In this document: piece after piece, positions 44,316-53,631 of the stretch | Layout of the letters: every line of letters starts with the position of its first letter | How positions within the stretch are numbered: the stretch's first letter is position 1 | Assembly: GCF_020035535.1 (NCBI RefSeq) | Contig: NZ_CP083349.1 | Span: 2,046,001-2,110,000 of the forward strand | DNA: 64,000 bases | Source of the DNA: Ensifer adhaerens | Lineage (GTDB): Bacteria > Pseudomonadota > Alphaproteobacteria > Rhizobiales > Rhizobiaceae | Reading direction: 5' to 3' | Translations under genes and position numbers: made by a program | The notes under the pieces: generated by a model | Databases searched by the model: none | What the model was told of the DNA's origin: nothing | The model's input: the letters and a program-made list of their open reading frames with translations, nothing else

Positions 44316-44683
44316 TCAGGGTCGGCGAGGTTCGTATTGCCAATGAAAGCGCTTGCGCAGTTCTTTCAGGCTCTCATCCCAGGTGTCACGCTGGCAAGCC
44401 GCAATCGCCCTGTTCGCATGATCCCTAGGGACTGCGAAACTGTAGCGCGGTACTTCCATGTAGCGCGTGTCCGCGCTTCGGCGGGGCCTTTTGTCCGGGT
44501 GACGACGAGAACGGAAAAACATTCCGCCCAGCTCTCTTCCTTCATGCCGATATCCAGCTGCAGCAGGAAGGACACACCGTCCCGCACAGGCAGTTCGGGA
44601 CCGACGTCGCCATCAAAATCGAACTCCGCCCCCCACTCCCGGTCGCCGCCATAGGCCCATTTCAGGTCGAGTTCCCTAAACAT
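44316..44683 (-). pseudogene. Imm8-like immunity protein gene with a frameshift
   Basis: The first frame (start 44683, MFRELDLKWAYGGDREWGAE, FLLQLDIGMKEESWAECFSV) and a second frame (RYMEVPRYSFAVPRD, TWDESLKELRKRFHWQYE, stop 44316) together give an Imm8-like protein of about 120 residues. The switch is near 44475-44500, where AAAA, GG and CCCC runs adjoin. Imm8 proteins neutralise polymorphic toxins. No toxin gene is visible nearby. It overlaps the upstream membrane gene by 8 bases. Confidence 0.6.
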
Positions 44684-45053
44684 CCGGTGTTACTCGGCTG
44701 TCAGCGGTCGGGCTCAAAAACAAGAACAGCAACAGCGCAGCCGGGGCGACGACGGCCCAGGCGCCGAATGCCCGGCCAAGACCGCCGGCGGCGACGGAAT
44801 ATCCATAGAGAAACAGGAACGCGATGCCTGCGTTGGCGACGCCAAGATCCACCAAGCGCCGCAGCGTCAGAAAACCCGCGTAGCCGTAGCAGAAAATCAA
44901 CGCGCTCTTCATAGACGTCCCTGCTTCGTCAGCCACCGCAAACGGCAAAAGTGCAGCAAGCACCAAAGCGAACAGCATGATGCCGAGCAGATAATCCACC
45001 CGGCCGAGCGGAACGGTGGCAAACAGTATTCTCCTGATCCTTGCCAATTGCAT
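44676..45053 (-). CDS. Four-helix inner-membrane protein
   Basis: A 125-residue protein with about four hydrophobic helices (YLLGIMLFALVLAALLPFAV, ALIFCYGYAGFLTLRRLVDL and two more). The layout recalls DUF805-type small membrane proteins. Its end overlaps the start of the Imm8-like gene, so the two are cotranscribed. Function unknown. Confidence 0.6.
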   Translation of the reverse strand: MQLARIRRILFATVPLGRVDYLLGIMLFALVLAALLPFAVADEAGTSMKSALIFCYGYAGFLTLRRLVDLGVANAGIAFLFLYGYSVAAGGLGRAFGAWAVVAPAALLLFLFLSPTADSRVTPDV

Positions 45054-45273
45054 TCTTCACTCGCCCGCATTGATTGCATGGTGGCGACATACAGGCGACG
45101 ACTGCAAGGCTCCATCCTCGCGACACCGCTTGCGCTCGGAAATGTCGAGGCCATCGACCGCCCGCATCGGCCGGTAGATCGAACGCCGCCACGCGCACAT
45201 CCGCCGCGTCACCGCCCTGTTCCGTTCAGGCTCGCTGGTGCTATGAATTCGGCACCCACCCACGGAGCCCCGA

Positions 45274-45522
45274 ATGCGCGTCGTCCTCCTTTGCTCGCTG
45301 CTGCTTCTCTCGTCCTGCATCCCCCACATCCCTGAAGAGGTTCTCGATGCCGGCTGGTGCCGGGATATGGCGGCGGCAAAGGCCGGGGCGACCGGCAAGG
45401 AGCGGGAAAACCTTGCCGCGGCGATGATCAGGCACCACTGCGCCGCCAAGCTCGCCGCCGCGCAACAGTCGGCAGCACCGTCCGATCAGGGCGACCCTGG
45501 GTCCCAACGACCCAAATCGTGA
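45274..45522 (+). CDS. Small lipoprotein
   Basis: An 82-residue protein with signal MRVVLLCSLLLLSSC, where LSSC is the lipobox. The mature part has two further cysteines (GWCRDMAAAKAG, HHCAAKLAAAQQ) and a disordered end. Function unknown. Confidence 0.6.
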   Translation: MRVVLLCSLLLLSSCIPHIPEEVLDAGWCRDMAAAKAGATGKERENLAAAMIRHHCAAKLAAAQQSAAPSDQGDPGSQRPKS

Positions 45523-45563
45523 ACCTTGATCGATGGAAGGAAGAGGCCCGCTCGGGGCGGGCC

Positions 45564-45824
45564 TCAGTTCTGCCTCGTCCACGGATAGCCGACCGGCAGT
45601 TGCCATAGCGAAATCTCGGCTATCGCAGGCTTCTTCACGCCTTCTTCCGCACCGATATCGCGCAACATGCGATCGGATAGGTGGCTGAGATGGTTGAGCG
45701 TCCGCTGACGCCTCCAGGCAGCAACAAGGAAGGCGCCGACGGTCCGTCGGAAGCCGAAGGTTCGGAACAGGTCGTCCATTATCGCCGGCAAGGTGCCAGC
45801 GGCGGTAAGTTGCAATTCGCGCAT
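45564..45824 (-). CDS. DUF1127-family small protein
   Basis: An 86-residue protein whose core WRRQRTLNHLSHLSDRMLRD followed by IG is the DUF1127 motif. In alphaproteobacteria such short basic proteins can bind RNA and affect phosphate or carbon metabolism; the present one has extra N- and C-terminal parts. The family call is firm, the role is not. Confidence 0.8.
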   Translation of the reverse strand: MRELQLTAAGTLPAIMDDLFRTFGFRRTVGAFLVAAWRRQRTLNHLSHLSDRMLRDIGAEEGVKKPAIAEISLWQLPVGYPWTRQN

Positions 45825-46415
45825 GATTAATCCCGCCGCTCGCAGCGGTCGGGTCCTCTAGATTATGGATGCGCGCGGACACGGAAACGCATTCCGGGAA
45901 CCGGTCACATCAAGTCAAAATGGAAAATACGAAAAGGCGGAACTCGGGTCGCGCTTATGCGCCGAAGTAACCCGTAGAATTATGGCGTACTCGTCGTGAC
46001 GGGCATGCCACTCCACCAGAGGTAAGCATCTGTACAAAATTATGATTCATCGTACGCCTCCTCTAGTTTGAGCTCCGATTTGGCGAAAGTTACACGAGTT
46101 TACTTTTGCCGCAAGAGGACAATCGCTGACTGTCGGAATGACGAACTGCCTGTTGCACCGGAGCAACAGGTGATGGTTGCGACCCTTTCATGCGTCAACC
46201 GACGAAAAGCGCGACCATTCGGGCTGCCGCTCTTTGGCAAGTCGACCCGGCCCGATCATCGACCTCGTCGCCAGCCCCACCGGCAATGGCTTCGACCGCC
46301 CGGTTTGCAACGAGCCTCGACCGCTCCAGCGCGGCTCAGAAATATGGCCACAATCTGTTGCCACCTGCCTGCTTGTGGTGGACACTGCACTTCAAAGGTT
46401 ATTCGAGGTGGAGCG
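45825..46415. other. Gene-free stretch
   Basis: About 590 bases, somewhat richer in A and T near 45900-46120, with no supported gene. It must hold promoters for the divergent DUF1127 gene and the 46416 gene, but no clear -35/-10 pair or operator stands out. Frames open across 46177-46400 look like chance. Confidence 0.4.
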
Positions 46416-46673
46416 ATGGACTTCGAGAAGATCGGTCGGGCCCGACTGATGATGCGACTGCCAAGACACCGGAAACAGATTTCGGAACTGAGGTTCCTGG
46501 CGCTCAACAGCCTGATGGCGGCCTATGGCGCCGCCGTGATCACGCGTGATGAGTTGAGAGAGCACGCGATGTCGGATGAACCTCTGACGGTTGCCTATGA
46601 AAGCAACTGCCAGGCGATAGAAGACAAGGTGGTGATGCTTCTCACCAATATCAGCCCACGCTTCGTCAATTGA
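46416..46673 (+). CDS. Hypothetical protein
   Basis: An 85-residue helical protein (MDFEKIGRARLMMRLPRHRK, NSLMAAYGAAVITRDELREH). GAGGTGGAG precedes the ATG. Its composition is coding-like. It lies beside the tRNA-Lys inverted repeat. No family recognised. Confidence 0.55.
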   Translation: MDFEKIGRARLMMRLPRHRKQISELRFLALNSLMAAYGAAVITRDELREHAMSDEPLTVAYESNCQAIEDKVVMLLTNISPRFVN

Positions 46674-46720
46674 AGCGCGCCGCCACAAACAAAATTTAAT
46701 CAGCGCTTTAGGAGAAGTTT

Positions 46721-46796
<76 letters not shown>

Positions 46797-47095
46797 ATCC
46801 GCGACCGCTGCGGTGTGTCCCGCTGCTGTCGTGAGGGGGCGTATAAAGGCGTTCGATTGGGTTGTCCAGCGCCTTTGTGAAAATCTTTTGAAAAATCTCG
46901 CGGAGCGACGAAGGGCCCTGTGGACAACGTGCCGCGTGGCTGTTCGGTGTTCTTCAGGACGTAGCCGCGCGCCTTCTAGAGGTGCAGGCAGGAAACGAGG
47001 TGCGACGAAAGACGCGTTTGACGCGAGTTTCACGCTCGGCATACTTGCAGCGGAACGGCACAATAACGGCAGCCACAAGTGGAGAGGACATCCCT

Positions 47096-47668
47096 ATGCG
47101 CAGCACGATCGCAATTGGCATGCTCGTCGGCGTGCTTGCCGGCATTGCTACCGAAGCGAACGCCGAAGTGCCCTTCTTCAATGCAACGTGCCCCGGCCGT
47201 ATCGAGGTGCACGCGGATCGGGGTGGGCCGGTCTTCATCAACGGCAGCCAGGCGCGCCTGCGGCGATTCAGCAGTGATTACTACGAAGCAAGCCAGGGGC
47301 GAACGACGGTCTCGATCAGCGTCAACCGGGATGGCTCGCCATCGATCAGCTACACGCGCCGGGGCGCTGGCAATGGAGTCTGCCGCGTTGTCTCCGGCGG
47401 TGGCAACAATCGTCCGAGACCGGAACGCCCGCCGCAGTACGATGACACCCAGCAGCCGGATCGCGTCGACACGAGGATGATGCCGCGCTTCTGCCAGGGC
47501 GAGGCATCGGCCGCATTCGGTGTTCGTCCCAACCGGATCACCGTGAACATGGCCTTCCAGAGCGGCCGGTACTATTGGGTGCAGGGCAACTACGACAGCG
47601 GTGGCGGCAGGGCACAGTTTTTCAACTGCCGCTTCGACCTGCGCGGCCGGTTCATCGACGTGCGCTGA
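47096..47668 (+). CDS. Exported hypothetical protein between the tRNA-Lys genes
   Basis: A 190-residue protein. A Sec signal (MRSTIAIGMLVGVLAGIATE, cleaved near ANA) leads to a small beta-rich domain with cysteines (TCPGRIEVHADRGG, NGVCRVV), a disordered N/R/P linker and a C-terminal half (RFCQGEASAAFGVRPNRI, FNCRFDLRGRFIDVR). Four cysteines suggest disulfides. GGAGAGG precedes the ATG. No family recognised. Confidence 0.65.
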   Translation: MRSTIAIGMLVGVLAGIATEANAEVPFFNATCPGRIEVHADRGGPVFINGSQARLRRFSSDYYEASQGRTTVSISVNRDGSPSISYTRRGAGNGVCRVVSGGGNNRPRPERPPQYDDTQQPDRVDTRMMPRFCQGEASAAFGVRPNRITVNMAFQSGRYYWVQGNYDSGGGRAQFFNCRFDLRGRFIDVR

Positions 47669-47813
47669 TCGGGAGGGCGGGTAAAGCGAATGCAACGGAA
47701 CTCAGAGCCAGAGTCGTCCGCCGGGAGATCGAAGCGGCTGTGGGTTTCTCATCGCGTGACGCAATTACCCTCTTGAGTGTCGTCCGGTCGTGCGCTAAAG
47801 CGACGCCATGGAT

Positions 47814-47889
<76 letters not shown>

Positions 47890-47994
47890 AAACTTCTAAA
47901 GCGCTGATTTCTTTTACTTTTCCCAAAGAATCTTCATCTTGTCGGTTACCGGCGATTGAGACTGGTTGCGATTCTCGTTCGGTGCTAGCGACCA

Positions 47995-48624
47995 ATGGTA
48001 GCGCGCAGTCGGCGGGGATCATTCGTGAACGCTGGTAATCTCGGCAACCGCATCTTCGGGCTCGTCCGCCGGAACAAGATCACGACCGCGATCCTGTTGG
48101 CGGTTGGCCTGCTCCTGCTGCCCAATCGTGACGCTGTGGAGATTTCACTCCCGAACAGTCAGGCCACGGTGCGTGTAGGCCGGGACGGTGATGACTATTA
48201 CGTCAGCGTCAAAACGCCCTTCGGCGCCTTCGACAAATGGATGTGGGAAGATTGGGCGCCTGCCCAACGGACGGGCCTGTATTTGACCTCCGAAGGTTGG
48301 ATTGCCGCATTGGGCGCAGGCGGTGTTGCGACATTCATCGCCGTTCCCGAAGGCAGAGAACCAACCGAAGTCGACAGTGTCGAGGCGAAGCGCACCGACT
48401 CGTCCAAGTGGCGCTATCTGGGCGCCGTCGATCGTGACTATGGCACGCGCGGCCTGCGCTTCTTCGGCCCAAGCGATCAGCCTGAATGCTTCGACACGCT
48501 CGGCGCGGGCGAAAGCCCTTACAGGTTCCTGGCGCAGTGGGAGACGGCCTGCGACTGCGTTCAGCGTGCGGCGATGTCGGGCGAAGTCTGCAACATGAGT
48601 TCAATCCCCGACTCAATCCCGTGA
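47995..48624 (+). CDS. Hypothetical membrane-anchored protein
   Basis: A 209-residue protein with a basic start, one membrane helix (ITTAILLAVGLLLLPNRDAV) and a globular remainder (RVGRDGDDYYVSVKTPFGAF, SGEVCNMSSIPDSIP at the end). ATG at 47995 or a GTG at 48025 may be the start; neither has a strong ribosome site. It lies just outside the tRNA-Lys repeat. No family recognised. Confidence 0.5.
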   Translation: MVARSRRGSFVNAGNLGNRIFGLVRRNKITTAILLAVGLLLLPNRDAVEISLPNSQATVRVGRDGDDYYVSVKTPFGAFDKWMWEDWAPAQRTGLYLTSEGWIAALGAGGVATFIAVPEGREPTEVDSVEAKRTDSSKWRYLGAVDRDYGTRGLRFFGPSDQPECFDTLGAGESPYRFLAQWETACDCVQRAAMSGEVCNMSSIPDSIP

Positions 48625-48674
48625 TCACGCCAAAGATCGCGATTGAAGCAAAGACTTCAAATTGTGCGGGAGCT

Positions 48675-49592
48675 TCAAACGTAGAGTTCGCCGGCTGCGA
48701 TCTTCACCGCGTGACCGCCGATGCGGGCATTGCTGATCTCTCCGCCTGCAATATCCAGATGCAGGTGGATGAAGGACGGCCGCCCCATTTCTACCCCCTG
48801 CTCGACAAGCACCGGATGGTGGCCGTCCACGAACTGGTCGAAAAAATGGATGGCGCCGGAAAGAGCTGCCACCGCCGAACCGGTCGCCGGATCCTCGAGG
48901 CTGCCGGCACCGGGGCCGAACTTGCGGGCGTGAAAGCGCGCCGTATGGTTCACGCCGCCGCGGCAATAGACATAGGCCGAAGCCAGCCGCCCCTCCGCCA
49001 TCGGCGTCAATTGCTCCCAGCGCAAAGAATCGAACTCGATCGAAGAAACCGCAGCAACGTCGTGCACCGGCACCATGACGAAGGGCGCACCGGCGCTCCA
49101 GAACGAAGGCACGTGGTTCTCGAAGCCAATCTGCGAAAGCTTCAAGCTCAGCGCATCGGCGATCGCCTGCCGGTCGAAGCGGGCATCGATACGGGCCGAT
49201 TTGCGCGGCAGGTCGAACTCGGCAAAACTCGCCGCCCCGGGCTTGAGGCGGACGGCGCAGCGCACCGGCCCCACCTTCTCCTCCAGCACCTGCACGAGGT
49301 CGATCCCCTCCTCGGTCGCGCCGTGCTGGGCCTCGGCAATTGCGATGGCCGCACCGACCGTCGGGTGTCCGGCAAAGGGCAGTTCCTGGCTGGGGGTGAA
49401 TATCCGGAGCTTGGCCGTATGCGCGGCGCCGCCGGGCCTGCGGATGAACACCGTCTCCGACAGGTTGAATTCCTGCGCGATCGCCTGCATCGCCTCGTCG
49501 TCCAGCCAATCGGCGCCGAAGACCACAGCCAGTGGATTGCCTTCGAGTTGCCTGTCGGTAAAGACGTCGTAGATCGCGTAGCTCAGCGCCAT
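48675..49592 (-). CDS. PhzF-family isomerase
   Basis: A 305-residue protein with the PhzF double-barrel pattern: IYDVFTDRQLEGNPLAVVFG at the start, FNLSETVFIRRP with the catalytic glutamate position, FAGHPTVGAA, and a late DPATGSAVAALSGA. PhzF-like enzymes are isomerases; most, like this one outside a phenazine cluster, have unknown substrates. Single gene. Confidence 0.82.
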   Translation of the reverse strand: MALSYAIYDVFTDRQLEGNPLAVVFGADWLDDEAMQAIAQEFNLSETVFIRRPGGAAHTAKLRIFTPSQELPFAGHPTVGAAIAIAEAQHGATEEGIDLVQVLEEKVGPVRCAVRLKPGAASFAEFDLPRKSARIDARFDRQAIADALSLKLSQIGFENHVPSFWSAGAPFVMVPVHDVAAVSSIEFDSLRWEQLTPMAEGRLASAYVYCRGGVNHTARFHARKFGPGAGSLEDPATGSAVAALSGAIHFFDQFVDGHHPVLVEQGVEMGRPSFIHLHLDIAGGEISNARIGGHAVKIAAGELYV

Positions 49593-49844
49593 TCATGTCC
49601 CCTTGCGAATATGCCCCAAACTTTGCAGCGTCAGGACGCGTGCGGCAAGGCTTAAAAGCACCGGTACACAACTCGGCACGCATCACGACTACTTTAGTTG
49701 CGGTTGCGGGGGCGCGCACCTTGCCGGTGCGGCAGAGCGCGCGCTTGAGACTGGCCGGCACGCATACACCTCTCGTCGCCGCCCGGGCGGCAGGCGCTAT
49801 AGCCTCACGAAATCAAACCATTAGACCGCCCGGCTGACTCAAAA

Positions 49845-50585
49845 TCAGAGCGGGCCATTTCGCTTAAACAGCCAGTTGAGAATGGGCGGAATGAACGGCG
49901 GATAGTTGTACGCCCGCGGATCCGCGCCGAATATCGCGATAGCCTCGTCGATCTCCGGCTCGGGATCGTCGGCAATATGTGCCGCGACGCGGGCGACCAG
50001 GGCTGCCGCCTTTTCCGGATAGCGGTAGACGCGGATGACGGTCACGGCGCGGTCCATGTGCAACAGCTGATAGCCGGGTTCGGCGCTTGCCAGCGCCAGA
50101 TCGATTCCGGTTTCCTCCAGCGCCTCGCGGCGGATGTTGCCGTCGATGTCGCAGCGACCGTCGACGATGTCCTCGGGCTCCAGCGAACCGGAAGGACTGT
50201 AGACGCGGGCCGGATTGGCGGTGTGCGAGCCCATGCGCACCAGGATCAGCGCTCCGTCGGATGAAAGGATCGCCGGCATGGCGAAGAGATGGAAGGCGCC
50301 CTCCACTCTCGTCTTCCGCCACCAGAGAAAGGTCGAATAGGGCACCACATGCCCCTCGCCTTTCACGCGTCCGCCCTCGATGCGAAGCGCCCGCTGCAGC
50401 ACCATGCGGCCGTCGAAGAGGTGCGGGTTGGCCGCGATCTCGCGTTGCCAGTTTTCCTGTGCGCGGCCAACTTCCTCCAGGTGAAACGGATGCGCCGCGC
50501 CGTTGACGCGAATCTCGACATCGTCGATCGGAATGATGACGCCTTCGGCCGGCCACGCCGCCGTGTTGCTTTCAATTGTGCTCAT
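49845..50585 (-). CDS. NUDIX hydrolase
   Basis: A 246-residue protein. The Nudix box is visible as GNIRREALEETGIDL near residue 155, and a long N-terminal part includes YSTFLWWRKTRVEGAFHLF. These enzymes cleave nucleoside diphosphate-linked compounds. The ATG at 50585 lies 2 bases after the stop of the endonuclease-family gene, so the two form one unit. Confidence 0.72.
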   Translation of the reverse strand: MSTIESNTAAWPAEGVIIPIDDVEIRVNGAAHPFHLEEVGRAQENWQREIAANPHLFDGRMVLQRALRIEGGRVKGEGHVVPYSTFLWWRKTRVEGAFHLFAMPAILSSDGALILVRMGSHTANPARVYSPSGSLEPEDIVDGRCDIDGNIRREALEETGIDLALASAEPGYQLLHMDRAVTVIRVYRYPEKAAALVARVAAHIADDPEPEIDEAIAIFGADPRAYNYPPFIPPILNWLFKRNGPL

Positions 50586-50587
50586 GA

Positions 50588-51694
50588 TCACACGTCCAGG
50601 GTGATGGCCACGGGGCAATGGTCCGACGCCTTTGGTCGGTCCCAGCCTGTGCGCGGATAGCGCTCCACTTCTAGCCCCGGCGGAAAGATGGTGCGGAACG
50701 GCTGGCCGCCGCGAATGACCTCGGGCACCTGGGAGTGGTTGCGCTTGGCAAGCGCCGGCGATAGCCAGATATAGTCAAGCTGGCAGAGGTGCCGCTCCTG
50801 CGGCCCGCGGCTGTGAAACAGCGTCCAGCGGTCCATCACCGGCCGGCGCAACATCGGGTTTTCGGCAAAGCCATCATGGCTGAATACGTCGAGCGAACTC
50901 GTGTCCTCCTCATGCGGCACGAACTGGTAGCCGTTACGCCGATCGCCGAGGATGTTCACCTTCTCCTGGTAGTCGTTCATGTCGCCGCAGATCGCGAACA
51001 TCTTGTCGGCGGTGCGCCCGCGCCCGAAGCGGCTTTCGATGATGTGGCGCACGGCGCTGGCCTCGGCCACGCGCAGCGGCATTGTCGCCTGCCGGCCATC
51101 GAGCCCTTCGCGCGCCGGCCCCATCGATTTGAAGTGCACGACATAGAGCGTCAGCGGCCGCCCGCCGATCCTCAAGTCCAACTCCAGGCAGTCGCGCTTG
51201 AAGATCCGGTCAGCCGGGCGATTGGTGAGCGCGATCTGGTCGTTGAAGAGATCGAGATCCTCATAGGTCAGGCCCGCATGGCTCTTCACATCCAGGCACT
51301 CGATCGGCTGGCCGTCGCGCGTCTCCTCGCGCATCAGCACGGCAACATCGATGCCACGCGAATCATTGCCCTCGATCAGGTACTTCTGGCGATAGCCGCT
51401 GCCGACCATGCGGAAGAGATAGTTGTATTCGAAGGCCTGCAGCGAGGCCATGTTGTCGGCTTCCTGCAGGCAAAGGATATCGGCATCGCAATCGGCAATC
51501 GCCAGCGCCGACATCTGCCGCGTATCGTCCGTATGCGCGATGGTGCGCGCTTCTTCCAGCCGCTGGTACTCCGCCTCGGACTTCACGTCGAAAAGCCTGA
51601 GCACGCGATCCTGCTTCAGTTGGTTGCGAAAGCCGGAAAAATCGAAGCGGCTCAAAAGGTTTTCGATATTGAAGGTGGCAAGGCGAAGCGACAT
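50588..51694 (-). CDS. Endonuclease/exonuclease/phosphatase-family protein
   Basis: A 368-residue protein of the EEP fold. RLATFNIENLLSRFD is the first strand, ILCLQEADN carries the metal-binding glutamate, FAICGDMNDYQEK the Asn/Asp pair and a late KASDHCPVAI the catalytic histidine. It likely cleaves a phosphodiester; the substrate is unknown. Cotranscribed with the NUDIX gene, so a linked role in nucleotide metabolism is plausible. Confidence 0.8.
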   Translation of the reverse strand: MSLRLATFNIENLLSRFDFSGFRNQLKQDRVLRLFDVKSEAEYQRLEEARTIAHTDDTRQMSALAIADCDADILCLQEADNMASLQAFEYNYLFRMVGSGYRQKYLIEGNDSRGIDVAVLMREETRDGQPIECLDVKSHAGLTYEDLDLFNDQIALTNRPADRIFKRDCLELDLRIGGRPLTLYVVHFKSMGPAREGLDGRQATMPLRVAEASAVRHIIESRFGRGRTADKMFAICGDMNDYQEKVNILGDRRNGYQFVPHEEDTSSLDVFSHDGFAENPMLRRPVMDRWTLFHSRGPQERHLCQLDYIWLSPALAKRNHSQVPEVIRGGQPFRTIFPPGLEVERYPRTGWDRPKASDHCPVAITLDV

Positions 51695-51730
51695 TTATCA
51701 ATTCCGTGGCATGAAATGCCGGGAGCTTAA

Positions 51731-51832
51731 AGCAATTCCAAGAAAAGTGCGAAGCGGTTTTCCGTCAGGAATTGCGGCATCTCAGAAGCAATTCCAGGAA
51801 AAGTGCGAAGCGGTTTTCCGTCCGGGAGTTCG
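51731..51832. repeat. Tandem pair of rhizobial palindromic intergenic repeats
   Basis: Two copies (51731-51776 and 51787-51832), each about 46 bases: AGCAATTCCAGGAAAAGTGC, GAAGCGGTTTTCC and a GGAATTG-like end. CAATTCC/GGAATTG and GGAAAA/TTTTCC pair, giving a hairpin per copy. The second copy has a worn right arm. The family is common between genes in Sinorhizobium and relatives. The rest of 51695-52065 holds no gene. Confidence 0.65.
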
Positions 51833-52065
51833 GCCATTACAAAGCGTTAGGTCAATTCACCGTTGGTGGGCCGGGCACCGCTCCCGGCATCAAGCCGCAA
51901 ATACCGGGCCTGATGTCGTTGCCGGCCTCTCATCTCGCTGCAAGTGCGATTTCCGGCGATCGCCTTTACGTTCCTGCGCCCGCGACATGATCCATGTCAT
52001 TCAAACCATGAACCAATGTGCTCAAATGGCGTTGGTACATAGCCCCCGCGCCCATGGAGGAAGGT

Positions 52066-53517
52066 TTGAATACGGAAATCGAACTCAAGCTCGCGCTCTC
52101 CGCCGAGGATCTTGCCCGCTTCGCCGCGTCCGGTCTCCTGGGTGAGCCGGCGCGCGTCGAAGAGCAACGGTCCGTCTATTTCGATACCAGCGCCCGTGAC
52201 CTTCACCAGGCGGGCTTCACCCTGCGCATCCGCACGTTCGGCGCCGCCCGCATCCAGACAATCAAGGCGACCGGCCCAGGTGCATCGATTTTTGCCCGAC
52301 CGGAGTGGGAACAGCCGCTTTCCGCAGACGAGCCCGTCGTCGACCGCACCACTCCGCTTGCTGCCGTCTTCGATCTGACGCCCGACGATCTGGAGCCGCA
52401 GTTCACCGTCGAGGTCGAGCGCAGCACCTGGGAGGTGGACCAGGACGGCACGCGGATCGAAGTCGTGCTCGACCGCGGCATGATCACCTCAGGCAGCCGC
52501 CAGACCGCCGTCGGCGAAGTCGAGCTCGAGCTGAAGGACGGCGACCCGAAGGCGCTCTTCACCCTTGCCCGGCGGATCGAGGCGATCGTTCCCATCCGCT
52601 TCGGCGTCATGTCGAAGGCCGAGCGTGGCTTCCAGTTGATCGATGCCGAACAGATCGTCTTCAAGGCCGAGCCAGTCGAACTCGACCGCGAGATGTATGT
52701 GACGAAGAGCTTCCGCACCATCGCGCTTGCCTGTCTCAGGCACTACCGGCTGAACGAGGACGTGCTGCGCGTGCGGCGAAACCCGGAGGCGCTGCACCAG
52801 GCCCGGGTCTCCCTTCGCCGCCTGCGTTCGGCCATCTCGCTCTACCGCGACATCCTTGGCGACGCGGAGAGCGAGCGCCTCAAGGGCGAGCTGAAATGGT
52901 TGGCCGGCGTGCTCGGCAGAGCCCGCGACGTCGACGTTCTCCTGACGCGCCAGCCGGAGCCGGAACTGCGCGAGCGCTTGAAGTCGGCCCGCAGCGCCCG
53001 CTACGCGGACGTCTTCGAGGCGCTGGATGGGGCGCGCGGCCGCGCCCTCCTGCTCGATCTCCATGAGTGGCTGCACTGCGGCGGCTATCTGTCGGTCGCT
53101 CCCGCCGAGCTTCGCGAAAAGCCGGTGGTCGATTTTGCCGAAGCCGTTCTCGACCGCGCACGCCGTAAGCTCAAGAAACACGGCCGCGCGCTGGCCAAGG
53201 TCAGCGACGAGCAGCGGCACGAGGCCCGCAAGGATGCAAAGAAGCTGCGCTATGCCGCCGAGTTCTTCGCCACGTTGTTTGACGACAAGCGCGGCGCCAG
53301 GCGCCACGGGCGCTTCATCGATGTCATGACCGGCCTGCAGGACCGGCTCGGCACGCTGAACGACCTCGTTTCCGGCCCGCAGGTGCTCGACGAGATCGGC
53401 CTGGAAGGTCACCCGGATGCCGAAACGCTGGTCCTGCACACCGACAAGGACAAGCTGATCGATCACGCGCAGAACGCCCTCGACGACGTGATCGACGCCA
53501 AGCGCTTCTGGCGCTGA
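52066..53517 (+). CDS. CYTH and CHAD domain protein
   Basis: A 483-residue protein. Residues 1-200 are a CYTH triphosphate-tunnel domain (NTEIELKLALSAEDLARF with the ExExK motif, then ELELKDG). Residues 215-480 are a CHAD domain rich in conserved histidines (VRRNPEALHQARVSLRRLRS; RKDAKKLRYAAEF). CHAD binds polyphosphate; CYTH may act on inorganic triphosphate. TTG at 52066 is favoured since GGAGG stands just before it; ATG at 52054 is the alternative. Confidence 0.82.
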   Translation: MNTEIELKLALSAEDLARFAASGLLGEPARVEEQRSVYFDTSARDLHQAGFTLRIRTFGAARIQTIKATGPGASIFARPEWEQPLSADEPVVDRTTPLAAVFDLTPDDLEPQFTVEVERSTWEVDQDGTRIEVVLDRGMITSGSRQTAVGEVELELKDGDPKALFTLARRIEAIVPIRFGVMSKAERGFQLIDAEQIVFKAEPVELDREMYVTKSFRTIALACLRHYRLNEDVLRVRRNPEALHQARVSLRRLRSAISLYRDILGDAESERLKGELKWLAGVLGRARDVDVLLTRQPEPELRERLKSARSARYADVFEALDGARGRALLLDLHEWLHCGGYLSVAPAELREKPVVDFAEAVLDRARRKLKKHGRALAKVSDEQRHEARKDAKKLRYAAEFFATLFDDKRGARRHGRFIDVMTGLQDRLGTLNDLVSGPQVLDEIGLEGHPDAETLVLHTDKDKLIDHAQNALDDVIDAKRFWR

Positions 53518-53631
53518 CCGGCGCTCGGCCGATCAACGCCCTCAAAACATCACGGTCCTTCGGGAAAGAGAAATGTGATTCCGGTCAGGACGCCCCATCC
53601 GTTCGGGCCGCTGTCGGGCGATGCCGCCAGG

